Shown here: piece after piece, positions 14,500-22,900 of the stretch
How the letters are laid out: each line of letters starts with the position of its first letter
How positions within the stretch are numbered: the stretch's first letter is position 1
Source: Armatimonadota bacterium
GTDB taxonomy: Bacteria > Armatimonadota > UBA5829
Direction: 5' to 3'
NCBI GenBank assembly: GCA_023474015.1
Contig: JAMCYN010000063.1
Span: forward strand, 14,662-78,661
DNA: 64,000 bases
Translations under genes and position numbers: made by a program
The notes under the pieces: model-generated
Database searches by the model: none
Seen by the model: only the letters and a program-made list of their open reading frames with translations
Told to the model about the DNA's origin: nothing

Positions 14500-17391
14500 T
14501 CAACTGCGCGTTATCTCAAGCCCCGTCTGCGACACGCTCATATCGACGAAGCGCGCACGCGGGTTCGGCGGGTTTTCGGTCAGGGTGCGCCGGATGCGTT
14601 CTCCGGCCTCGCGGTCCTTCGCCAGCATCAGCACATACCCGCCTCCGCCGGCGCCCAGAAGCTTTGCCCCCGATAACTCTTTCTCCACTCGGTCAAGCAG
14701 CTCCTTCACCGCGGGCGGGTTTGTGCCGGAATCGAGCCGCTGGTTAAACTCCCAACTTTTCCGCACAGCCTCGCAGAGAGCCTCCCAGTCGTTTCGCTGG
14801 ATCGCCTCGAAGGTGGACTGGGCATGCTCGCGCATTTGGTCGAGTATGCCCAGGCGCTCGCCTGAGTTCAGGAACATCCCTCGCACTATCTCCTGCAAAA
14901 TGTTCTTCGCGAGGCGGGTCAGGCCCGTGTAGTAGAGCAGGACGACCTCGTTCGCGTAACCGGTCGAAAACAGGCGGTCGGGGAGCCATCGGACAGTGGG
15001 GCGCTGCGACAGGCCTGGTGACGTCTCGACGAGCTTAATGCCGCCGAAGACCGCTCCGGCCTGGTCCTGCCACCCTCCGCCGGTCGTGAGCATTTGCTCG
15101 ATGGCGAGGGTGCGGCTTATAATTTCATGGTCATCCCAGCCGAGGCCGCAGAGTTCACTCAATACGCCTGTGAGCGTCGCTGCCAAGATGCTGCTGGTCC
15201 CCAGACCGGACCCGGCGGGCATCGCCGCCAATAACGAGAGCTCTATTCCGCCTCCGAACGCATTGAACTGCTCCTCCAGGCTCGCGTACCCGCCGCTCGC
15301 GTGGAACCTGGGCAGGAACCCCGCCAGCGCAACTGCGGCCTTGGCCAGCGCGAACTCGCTGCCGGGCCGGCTGTAAGTATCGAGATCTTCGTAGGTCCGC
15401 ACCCTCTGCTCGACCCCGAGATCTATCGAGCGGACGATCAACTCTGGCCTCGGGCAGAGCTTCGCGAAGACTTGCACCGGCGGCTGGCCGTTGAGGTTGA
15501 CGGCCAGGTTCACGACCCGGCCACCGTGCTCGATGCAGTAGGGCGGGGTGTCGGTCCAGCCTCCCGCCAGATCGAGCCGGGCGGGGCTTCGGCCCCAGAC
15601 AATCTGGTCGTCGAGGACGCGGCGGACCGGCAGCGCGGCCGAGAGTTGAGCCTCCGAGATTATCGCCTCACGGAGGGTCTTGAATGAGTTCTCTTCCTCT
15701 TCCCGCCAGCCGTCATCGCCGCGCTCGCGCATCACGACAGCGCGGAACATATGGTCGTGGACCCTCGCGAGCGCGCCGGTGGAATCGGGAAGGGCGTTTG
15801 GCGGCAATTCGATGTTGCCTTTGGCGAACAGGCGAGCAGTCATCTCTAAGTCAAGCCGGTAGAATATGCTCGTCTCCTGCTTAGCGTGAAGCTTGCTCAG
15901 GGCTATCTCGCGGAGGCGGGCTTGATGATCTATCAGCCGGGGAATGTTCGTGGTTGCCCTGATCTCCTCGGCTGAGAGCTTGGGCAGGCTGAGCCAGAGC
16001 TTTGCGAAATCTTCTTTATGTGCGGGTTCGGCTGCGAAGAGCCATTCGACGAATCCCGAGTCCAGGTTCTTGAACTCGATCAGGGGGAAGATAGGCGCGG
16101 ACTGGATGTCCGACTCCGGGTCGATCCCCGCATCAGAAAGTTTGATATTTCGCTTGGTAAACCAATTCAGCGCAGGGCGCCCAAGCCAGATGGTTCGTGC
16201 CTCGCCGATGGCGCCGCTGAATGAGTCATCTATCCCGTAGGCCCGGACGCAATACGCGTTCTTCTCGACCGGTACGAAATCCAGGCACACTCCGCGCTCC
16301 AATTTGATTTCCCAATCGTTTTCGGGAATGCCCGTCAGAACATGCTCGCACTCCAGCTTCCAAGACGGCGGCACGAATGAATTCTCGATCCAGAGCGTGT
16401 GATTGACCTCCCTGCGCGCGGGTGGCTCGAACGCTGAGTTCTGCACGATCTGGTCCGGATGCCTGATCCCAGCCCACATTGCCGTCGGCCCACGGTTTTG
16501 GAGGATGGTGGCGGACTCGATGAGCTGGCGGCTGGTCCCGAGGTGATAGAACTCCGGCGAAGACAGCGAGATCACCGCTGAGGTAAGTCCGCCGATCTCC
16601 GGGTCATGCTCAGCGGGTTCGATCCCCAGGGACAACCCAAACTCGGCATACAACTCGTAACGGCGCGCCCTGCCGCCATCGAAGCTGCCCTTATCTTCAC
16701 TCCACCCGGACCGCCTCATCAGCGTCATCACGGCTCGCTTGCTCAGGAGCCATATCCCCGTATCGACCAGAAACGCATACCGCGCGGCCAGATCGCGGAT
16801 GATATTTGCAGACGGTTTCTGCAAAAAGCGCGCCAGCTCCCCCGAGTCTCTGCACGCAAAGAAGACGCCGAAGTGTTCCGCCTGCTCCGGCTCGACGGTC
16901 ATCCCCATCGCTAACACATCCGCCTCCGGGAACGGCCGAAGCTGGCCGCCGAAGCGCAGGAGCACATCGCCCGAGGTGATCATCACGGCCGCATCGTCCG
17001 ACGCGCATTCGAGTATCCGGCGGAAGTCGGGCATTTGAACATCTATCAGGGTCTGCTCCATTGATTGCCCGAACGAGTGGCGCAGCGCGGGGATCGGGAT
17101 GAACGGCTTGCCCACCGCCGCATACGCCGGGAGCCTGCGGCTCTGGCCGCCGCCGTGCACTATCAGCTTGCGCGACTCGCGGAGCCACTCGTTGAACGTC
17201 CTGCCCGACCCGGTGGCTTTCCAAGCCTCGGCGAGCAGGTGTGCGGTCCCTCCGCCCGACCCGAGCTTGCTCCCCGGCGGGTCGCACGCGCCGAACCAGT
17301 CGCCCGAGTTGTATCGGGTCATTGCATCGAGAGAGCCGGCCATCGCTGGCGGAAGCGAAAGCAGATATTGAGTTGGACGGACAATGGCCAT
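14500..17391 (-). CDS. fkp: Bifunctional fucokinase / fucose-1-phosphate guanylyltransferase
   Basis: 963 residues, close to the 949 of Bacteroides Fkp. The N-terminal half is a nucleotidyltransferase (GSGGGTAHLL at about 44-53, then GGGQSRRLPAYAAVGKP at about 80-96). The C-terminal third is a GHMP kinase (WTDTPPYCIEHGG, AMPAGSGLGTSSILA, GAGGGGYVLML). Together they phosphorylate L-fucose at C1 and make GDP-L-fucose in the cytoplasm, the salvage route to fucosylated glycans. No strong Shine-Dalgarno sequence is seen; the start lies 22 nt after the preceding stop. A fucose-like sugar (or a related sugar such as arabinose) is the predicted substrate. Confidence 0.9.
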   Translation of the reverse strand: MAIVRPTQYLLSLPPAMAGSLDAMTRYNSGDWFGACDPPGSKLGSGGGTAHLLAEAWKATGSGRTFNEWLRESRKLIVHGGGQSRRLPAYAAVGKPFIPIPALRHSFGQSMEQTLIDVQMPDFRRILECASDDAAVMITSGDVLLRFGGQLRPFPEADVLAMGMTVEPEQAEHFGVFFACRDSGELARFLQKPSANIIRDLAARYAFLVDTGIWLLSKRAVMTLMRRSGWSEDKGSFDGGRARRYELYAEFGLSLGIEPAEHDPEIGGLTSAVISLSSPEFYHLGTSRQLIESATILQNRGPTAMWAGIRHPDQIVQNSAFEPPARREVNHTLWIENSFVPPSWKLECEHVLTGIPENDWEIKLERGVCLDFVPVEKNAYCVRAYGIDDSFSGAIGEARTIWLGRPALNWFTKRNIKLSDAGIDPESDIQSAPIFPLIEFKNLDSGFVEWLFAAEPAHKEDFAKLWLSLPKLSAEEIRATTNIPRLIDHQARLREIALSKLHAKQETSIFYRLDLEMTARLFAKGNIELPPNALPDSTGALARVHDHMFRAVVMRERGDDGWREEEENSFKTLREAIISEAQLSAALPVRRVLDDQIVWGRSPARLDLAGGWTDTPPYCIEHGGRVVNLAVNLNGQPPVQVFAKLCPRPELIVRSIDLGVEQRVRTYEDLDTYSRPGSEFALAKAAVALAGFLPRFHASGGYASLEEQFNAFGGGIELSLLAAMPAGSGLGTSSILAATLTGVLSELCGLGWDDHEIISRTLAIEQMLTTGGGWQDQAGAVFGGIKLVETSPGLSQRPTVRWLPDRLFSTGYANEVVLLYYTGLTRLAKNILQEIVRGMFLNSGERLGILDQMREHAQSTFEAIQRNDWEALCEAVRKSWEFNQRLDSGTNPPAVKELLDRVEKELSGAKLLGAGGGGYVLMLAKDREAGERIRRTLTENPPNPRARFVDMSVSQTGLEITRS

Positions 17392-17413
17392 AACGTAGTC
17401 TCAAGGCGCGGGA

Positions 17414-18535
17414 TCACCGCGCACTCCCCAGGCGCTTCGCAATCTCCAATTCATCGACGGTCCTACGAGCAGTGTCGGCCCAGTTGAACTCGGCTGCGCG
17501 CTTCACGGCGGCTGCCCCGCGCTTGTCCGCCTCGTCCCGCGGCAGGTTCAGGGCGCGCGAGATGACCCCGGCGAGCCTCGCGACGTTCCTGGGCTCGTAG
17601 TATAGCGGGCAATCACGAAAGAACTCGGGCATCGGCTGCTGTGCGGTGGATACTATCCGGCAGCCGTGGCTCATCGCCTCGAGTGCCGTGTTCGGGCATG
17701 CCTCCGCGCGGCTCGTCATCACGAACGCGTCGCAGTTGCGATAGCACCACGCCATGCGCGCGGCGTCGAGCTGGCCGAGCCAGACGATTCTGGATGCCAC
17801 GCCGTGCCGCTGGCCAAGGCTGTCGAGCCGACGCTTGTAGCTTTGCGAGCCGTCATCCACCTTGCCGGCGATGGCGAGCGTCAGGGATGCCTCATTACCG
17901 CCCAGGAGAGATAGTGCTTCGATGACATCCTCCAAGCCTCTCGCGGGGCGGATCGAGCCTGCAGTGAAAATGAACCGGTCACTCTTCAGCGCCTCGGGCC
18001 TGACCATCTCGGACTCCGGCGCCGATTGCTCGACCCCGTGGTAGACGACGCCGATCTTCTCAGCGGGTATGCCCCACCGATCCACCAGAAACTCGCGCAC
18101 GTGCCTTGATACGGCGATAATCCGATCCGCATGGCGGCTGGCCTGGCGCGCGAATCGGGCGCGCATCAGGTTCTTGAAGCCGTCGACGAGGGAGTTCCCC
18201 TTGAACGGAACCATCAGCGGCTCGGTGTTGCGGACCATCGTCACGACAGGAATCTCGCCGCAGTCGAGCCAGTAGGCCGTCGGCACAAACACGACATCCG
18301 CGCTCTCTTCCTTGATCTTCGATTTGAGCCAGGGGAAGGTCCACGGATCGCCATCGGGCCAAGCGGTGATGAGAGAGCTGTCGATGTGGTGATATTCCAT
18401 GACTCGTGGGCCCGTGTAGACCTGAACCCACTCCACACGCGGGTCGGCCGCGATCATCGGCACAAGCTCCTGCATATACTTGCGATAGCCGCCGCTGACC
18501 CCGCTGACCACGGGGCTGATAATCGCCACCCGCAT
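17414..18535 (-). CDS. Glycosyltransferase family 4
   Basis: 373 residues from an ATG preceded by GGAGGGAGTTCTAAGG; an upstream in-frame extension comes from a dispersed repeat. GT-B fold with VSGVSGGYRKYMQEL (acceptor domain), ISVSRHVREFLVDRWG-like linker and the donor-domain motif SRAEACPNTALEAMSHG, where the two glutamates form the EX7E pair. Cytoplasmic retaining transferase acting on the growing lipid-linked unit; its sugar is unknown. It is followed closely by fkp. Confidence 0.85.
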   Translation of the reverse strand: MRVAIISPVVSGVSGGYRKYMQELVPMIAADPRVEWVQVYTGPRVMEYHHIDSSLITAWPDGDPWTFPWLKSKIKEESADVVFVPTAYWLDCGEIPVVTMVRNTEPLMVPFKGNSLVDGFKNLMRARFARQASRHADRIIAVSRHVREFLVDRWGIPAEKIGVVYHGVEQSAPESEMVRPEALKSDRFIFTAGSIRPARGLEDVIEALSLLGGNEASLTLAIAGKVDDGSQSYKRRLDSLGQRHGVASRIVWLGQLDAARMAWCYRNCDAFVMTSRAEACPNTALEAMSHGCRIVSTAQQPMPEFFRDCPLYYEPRNVARLAGVISRALNLPRDEADKRGAAAVKRAAEFNWADTARRTVDELEIAKRLGSAR

Positions 18536-18562
18536 CCTTAGAACTCCCTCCACGTTTAAGAC

Positions 18563-18688
18563 TGTCATTCTGAGCCTTCGCACTTTGTCATTCTGAGCCG
18601 CAGGCGAAGAATCTGCTTTGCACTGCGGGTATGGACTGCCGCGAAGGGCCAAAAGCAGATCCTTCGTCGTTCCTCCTCAGGATGACAA
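18563..18688. repeat. Dispersed inverted repeat (TGTCATTCTGAG type)
   Basis: TGTCATTCTGAG...CGAAGAATCTGCTTTGCAC on the left faces AAAAGCAGATCCTTCG...CTCAGGATGACA on the right. Relatives are at 32121-32222 and 58246-58350. It ends 10 nt after the stop codon of the methyltransferase gene. Confidence 0.8.
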
Positions 18689-18698
18689 AAGTAATGCG

Positions 18699-19685
18699 TT
18701 AGACCGGTTTGACCCCCCTGCCCACATAGAACCCATGCCGGAAGACCTCTATCCGTTCCATCCCAGCTTCCTCGAACCACGAGCGCAGCGTGTCAGCCGA
18801 CTGCGGATGGTCGTGCGCGGGCGAGAGCATATCGAAGGTGTCCAATATCGACCATTCCTTGAGCTGGGCCCTGGTGAGCGGAAGGACGCAGTCGTAGTTC
18901 GACACCGGGATCATATAGCGCAGCTTGCGGCCCAGCATCGGCACGCGGCCGAGAGCGATGCTCACCGGCAGCAGCCGCGCGACCATTTTCTCGACAGTTT
19001 TGAACAACTTCTCCCGTGGCATCTTTTTGGTGAACGGCCTCAGCCAGTATTTCGGCCAAAGCCTGTTCAGCCACAGCTTGGGATAGACATCGACCACGAG
19101 CCTGCCGCCGGGCTTTACTTGCCTTGTGAGCGCCATGAACGAGGCTTTGACATCCGGAGTGTGCTGCAGCACGCCAAGGCAATAAACGAAATCGAAGCTC
19201 TCCTGCCGCAGCGGGAGGCTGTAGATGTCGCCCTGAAGCACGTTCAGGCCTGAGTTCGGGCTGAGATTCAGCCAGCACGCGTCAACCGCCGAAGAGTAAT
19301 CCAACGCCACGACCTTGGCCCCGCACTCGACCGCGACCTCCGCGAAGCGCCCGGCCCCGCAGCCGACATCCAGCACCCGCTTTCCGGCAAGCTCCTCGGG
19401 TGACCAGCCGGAGTACTCGAACAGGCGGTTGCGCGAGATGGGATGCCCTGAATAGCTGTCGAGTTGAGTTCGGCGAAACTCGTTCCACTGGAAGCCGAAT
19501 CCCTCCGCGTAGTTGTCCGAAGAAACGAAGCGGGGCACGTGGCGAACGATTGGGTAGGTCATGGTGCAGGAGTTGCACAGCAGCTTCCCGCTCTCGATCT
19601 CGTCGCCTTTCTCAAGCTCCGCGATCAGATCGACGCCGACCCCGCAGTTGGGGCAGCATAATATATCGGCCAGTTGTCGGTTCAA
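18699..19685 (-). CDS. Class I SAM-dependent methyltransferase with N-terminal zinc ribbon
   Basis: 328 residues. Starts at TTG with AGGGGG upstream. Residues 10-45 form a Trm112-like zinc ribbon (LCCPNCGVGV and LLCNSCTMTY). The Rossmann methyltransferase core follows: LDVGCGAGRF (motif I), VVALDYSS (motif II) and VYCLGVLQHTPD. A C-terminal RWxRPF-rich helical part follows. In a polysaccharide locus the likely substrate is a sugar or lipid-linked glycan; O- or C-methylation cannot be distinguished. Confidence 0.85.
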   Translation of the reverse strand: MNRQLADILCCPNCGVGVDLIAELEKGDEIESGKLLCNSCTMTYPIVRHVPRFVSSDNYAEGFGFQWNEFRRTQLDSYSGHPISRNRLFEYSGWSPEELAGKRVLDVGCGAGRFAEVAVECGAKVVALDYSSAVDACWLNLSPNSGLNVLQGDIYSLPLRQESFDFVYCLGVLQHTPDVKASFMALTRQVKPGGRLVVDVYPKLWLNRLWPKYWLRPFTKKMPREKLFKTVEKMVARLLPVSIALGRVPMLGRKLRYMIPVSNYDCVLPLTRAQLKEWSILDTFDMLSPAHDHPQSADTLRSWFEEAGMERIEVFRHGFYVGRGVKPV

Positions 19686-19714
19686 GTTGGTCCCCCTGGG
19701 GTGTCATACTTGTT

Positions 19715-19837
19715 GGTCCGGATTTGCAATCCGGGACCTCCCCAGCAATCTCGGGATTTGAAATCCCGTCGCCTTACGTTCGTGCAAGGGGATCACAGAT
19801 CCCCGGATTGCCCTTAAGGCCCGGATTGCAAATCCGG
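19715..19837. repeat. Array of four AT-centred palindromes
   Basis: Four hairpins in 123 nt: 19715-19738 (GGTCCGGATTTGCAATCCGGGACC minus its ends), 19752-19768 (CGGGATTTGAAATCCCG), 19788-19804 (GGGGATCACAGATCCCC) and 19821-19837 (CCGGATTGCAAATCCGG). They separate the asnB gene's 3' end from the methyltransferase start and may terminate or attenuate transcription. Confidence 0.8.
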
Positions 19838-19885
19838 CCGAACGGAGAGATGATGCCTTCACATGTGCACTAGTCCAAAGTCCCG

Positions 19886-21763
19886 CTACGGGGACTGGGT
19901 TGGCAGCGATACGCGATATTCCCGCCGCCAAAGCTCGAACATAGTTAGCGCGAACAGCCTATTGGCATTTGCCTTGCCCTGGCGCTGGCCTTCGAGCAGG
20001 CTGCCGATGAACGCGCGATCAAACAGCGATGAATCGGCCTCACTTAGGACTTCTTCGGTAAAACGGCCCCATTCTCCTTGGAACCAACTAGCCAGTGGCA
20101 GAGAAAATCCCTGTTTGCGTTTCAAATCCAGGCCCGGCGGCAGGATGCGTCCGGCAAGTCGGCGCAGGAGAATCTTGCGCTCCTTGTCCGTGGCGCGCAG
20201 CGAATCCGGCACGCGCCCGAATGCGAACTCGATCAGCTTGTAGTCCAGGAACGGCGCGCGGATTTCGAGCGAGTGCAGCATGCTCGCTCTGTCGACCTTG
20301 ACCAAGTAGCCATCAACCATCGTGGTCCGGAAATCGGTTCGAGTCGCCTGCTGGAGCGCGGAGAGAGCCGTATCGCACAGACCGCGCTTGTAGTTCTCCG
20401 GCCCGTTGGTGGCCCCGAGCGGCGACAGCAGTCGTGATCGGGCGGACTCATCGAAGTAGACATTGATATGGGCTATGCTCCACGGCAGGTCGCCGCCGAA
20501 GCCGACCAGGTGATTGCGCCCGCGAGAACCCACCGGCATCGCGCGCGCCGCTGCTGATGAGATCGCGCGCCGCATCGGGCCGGGCACGAACGAACGTATC
20601 CTGTGGAGGCTCTGGAGGAAATTATAATGCGGATAGCCGCCGAAGAGCTCGTCGCCGCCATCGCCGCCGAGGGCAACCGTCGCGTGCTGCCTCACGAGCT
20701 TGGCGACTAGCGAGCTCGGCACTATCGAGTGGTCCGCCAGCGGCTCATCGTATTGCCTGGCGAGAGTCGGGAGCAACTCGACCACGGCCGGCTCCGCCGC
20801 GAGCTCGGTGTGTTCCGTGCCGAAGTAATCGGCCACCATGCGGGCGAACGGCCCCTCGTCGACACTGCCGTGGCCGGGGAAGGAGATCGTGAACGTCTTG
20901 ACCGGCCTGGACGACGCGCCCGCCGCCATGGCCGTCACCAGCGAGGAGTCCAGCCCGCCGCTCAAAAGCACGCCGACCGGCACATCCGCCACAAGCTGCC
21001 GTCGGACGGATTCGCTGAGCAACGTTTCCAGTTCAGCGCATAGGTCCTCGGCTGATACGTTGGGGTCGGGGTCCGGGTCGGGCAGGTCCCAGTAGCGCCA
21101 GACGCGCGGCGAGTCCGATGCCAGGTCGTAGGTCAGAGCATGCCCCTGGGGAAGCTTGCGGACGCCGTCGAGCATGCACCCATCACCCGGAACGTAGCCG
21201 TAAGCTAGATACGAATCAAGCGCGGAGAGATCGAGCATGCGCGGGAAAGCCGGGTCGGCCATCAAAGCCTTAAGCTCCGAGGCGAAAACGAGGCTGCCGG
21301 AAGCGTGACGATAGAACAGAGGCTTCTCGCCGGCGCGGTCCCTGGCCATAAACAGGCGCTGCCTGTCGGTGTCGAACAAGGCGAATGCGAACATGCCGTT
21401 GAACCGGCTCAGGCACTCGACATCCCATTGCCTATAGGCTTCGAGGATGACCTCCGTGTCGCTCGCGGTGCGGAACGCATGCCCCAGACCTTCGAGCATG
21501 TGTCGCACGTCCTGAAAATTGTATATCTCGCCGTTATATGCAATCGACAGCCGGCCGGTGGAGTCGAGCATGGGTTGATGCCCGCCGGGGGAGAGGTCGA
21601 TGATCGCCAATCGCCGATGCGCCAGCCCCACCCGGCTGTCGGACGACCACCACGCGCCGGAATCGTCGGGGCCGCGGTGGGCCATGGTGTCACGCATGGC
21701 CGCAAGCAGGCCGACGCGGTCTTGCAAGGGTTCACGCGAGGCGATTCCGACTATTCCGCACAT
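19886..21763 (-). CDS. asnB: Asparagine synthase-like glutamine amidotransferase
   Basis: 625 residues. The start at 21763 is set by the catalytic cysteine, which must follow the initiator Met (MCGIVGIAS); the longer frame is spurious. N-terminal Ntn glutaminase domain (RLAIIDLSPGGHQPM, AYNGEIYNF) followed by the synthetase domain with the PP-loop LLSGGLDSSLV and GGDGGDELFGGYPHY. Located 4 nt after the WbpP-like gene and two genes after a TviB/WbpO-like dehydrogenase, it probably amidates a uronic acid, as proposed for WbpS in Pseudomonas O6, rather than making asparagine. The gene symbol reflects the family, not the role. Confidence 0.88.
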   Translation of the reverse strand: MCGIVGIASREPLQDRVGLLAAMRDTMAHRGPDDSGAWWSSDSRVGLAHRRLAIIDLSPGGHQPMLDSTGRLSIAYNGEIYNFQDVRHMLEGLGHAFRTASDTEVILEAYRQWDVECLSRFNGMFAFALFDTDRQRLFMARDRAGEKPLFYRHASGSLVFASELKALMADPAFPRMLDLSALDSYLAYGYVPGDGCMLDGVRKLPQGHALTYDLASDSPRVWRYWDLPDPDPDPNVSAEDLCAELETLLSESVRRQLVADVPVGVLLSGGLDSSLVTAMAAGASSRPVKTFTISFPGHGSVDEGPFARMVADYFGTEHTELAAEPAVVELLPTLARQYDEPLADHSIVPSSLVAKLVRQHATVALGGDGGDELFGGYPHYNFLQSLHRIRSFVPGPMRRAISSAAARAMPVGSRGRNHLVGFGGDLPWSIAHINVYFDESARSRLLSPLGATNGPENYKRGLCDTALSALQQATRTDFRTTMVDGYLVKVDRASMLHSLEIRAPFLDYKLIEFAFGRVPDSLRATDKERKILLRRLAGRILPPGLDLKRKQGFSLPLASWFQGEWGRFTEEVLSEADSSLFDRAFIGSLLEGQRQGKANANRLFALTMFELWRREYRVSLPTQSP

Positions 21764-21767
21764 TGGT

Positions 21768-22712
21768 TCACCGCCGTGCCACCGCCGCGGAATAAGATCG
21801 CACGGCCTTCTCCAGCCCTTCCTCGAAGGAGACAACGGGCGCGAAACCGAGCAGGTCCTGTGCCAGCTCGATGGCCGCGCACGAATGCTTGACATCGCCG
21901 GCTCGCGGAGGGGTGAACGTGGGGTCGGCAGTCGAGCCGGTCAGTTTTTTTATGGCGTTGTAGAGATCGAGGAGGATCACCTGCCCGCCCAGAGCCAGGT
22001 TGCACACGCGCCCCACTGCCTTGCTGTCGGCTTCGAATGCCAGCAGGTTGCCGTGGACTACATTCGCCACGTAAGTGAAGTCACGCGACTGCGTGCCGTC
22101 GCCGTGGATGGTGGGTGATTCGTTCCTCAGCGCTGCGGAGATGAACAGCGGGATCACCGCCGCATACTGGCTGTTGGGGTCCTGCCGGGGGCCGAAGACG
22201 TTAAAGTAGCGCAGGGCTACGGTTTCGAGACCGTAAACCTGATGGAATATCCGGCAATATTCTTCTCCGGCGAGCTTAGTGAGCGCGTAGGGGCTCCTGG
22301 GGTTCGGTTTGATCCCCTCGTGCTTCGGCAGTTCGACGGTATCCCCATAGACGCTGGAACTGCTGGCGAAGACCACCCGCTTGACTCCGGCGTCCTTGGC
22401 TGCGATCAGGACATTCAGCGTGCCCGTGATGTTGACGTCGTTCGAGGTACGCGGGTCGGCGATGCTGCGCGGAACGCTGCCGAGCGCGGCCTGGTGGGTG
22501 ATGAAATCGATGCCCCGCACGGCTTCGCGCACGGTATCAAGATATCGGATATCGCCTTCGATGAACTCGATCCTGTCCCTGACCTGCGACAGGTTCTCGA
22601 TCTTGCCCGTAGATAAATTGTCGAGCACGACCACCTCATCGCCCCGCGCGACCAGCGCCTCCACTATATTACTTCCGATGAACCCCGCGCCACCGGTTAC
22701 TAATACTCTCAA
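21768..22712 (-). CDS. UDP-N-acetylglucosamine 4-epimerase, WbpP/TviC-like
   Basis: 314 residues from TTG with AGGATAG upstream. Extended SDR: VTGGAGFIGSN at 5-15, catalytic FASSSSVYGDTVELP and YALTK. ALGSVPRSIADPRTSNDVNI is characteristic of the WbpP/TviC group that acts on UDP-GlcNAc or UDP-GlcNAcA rather than UDP-glucose. It sits between a TviB/WbpO-like dehydrogenase and an amidotransferase, so the set should give UDP-GalNAcA and its amide. Confidence 0.85.
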   Translation of the reverse strand: MRVLVTGGAGFIGSNIVEALVARGDEVVVLDNLSTGKIENLSQVRDRIEFIEGDIRYLDTVREAVRGIDFITHQAALGSVPRSIADPRTSNDVNITGTLNVLIAAKDAGVKRVVFASSSSVYGDTVELPKHEGIKPNPRSPYALTKLAGEEYCRIFHQVYGLETVALRYFNVFGPRQDPNSQYAAVIPLFISAALRNESPTIHGDGTQSRDFTYVANVVHGNLLAFEADSKAVGRVCNLALGGQVILLDLYNAIKKLTGSTADPTFTPPRAGDVKHSCAAIELAQDLLGFAPVVSFEEGLEKAVRSYSAAVARR

Positions 22713-22759
22713 TTCGGCTATCCTATCCTTTCGGAGTCAAAAGCTGGGAAGGGAATCTC

Positions 22760-22900
22760 ATCACGAAAACACGAAAGGGCGAAAGCACGAAAGCGAAGGG
22801 ACGGGCTTAAGCCCGGGGAACTTGTGTCCGGGTTCAAACCCCGGACGAACCGAGCGTGTCCCTTTCCTTCTAACCTCTAACCTCCAACCTCTAACTTCTA
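22760..22900. repeat. Composite repeat with GGGCTTAAGCCC core
   Basis: CGAAAG heptads (22760-22795), then AAGGGAC, the GGGCTTAAGCCC palindrome, a GTCCG...CGGAC hairpin, GTGTCCCTT, and TAACCTC heptads (22869-22899). The centre matches 13406-13460 but the arms differ. The TAACCTC arm runs into the stop codon of the dehydrogenase gene at 22898. Confidence 0.8.

Noticed and set aside
19886..21895. Longer asnB start at 21895
   Set aside because: The catalytic Cys must follow the initiator Met, which fixes the start at 21763.
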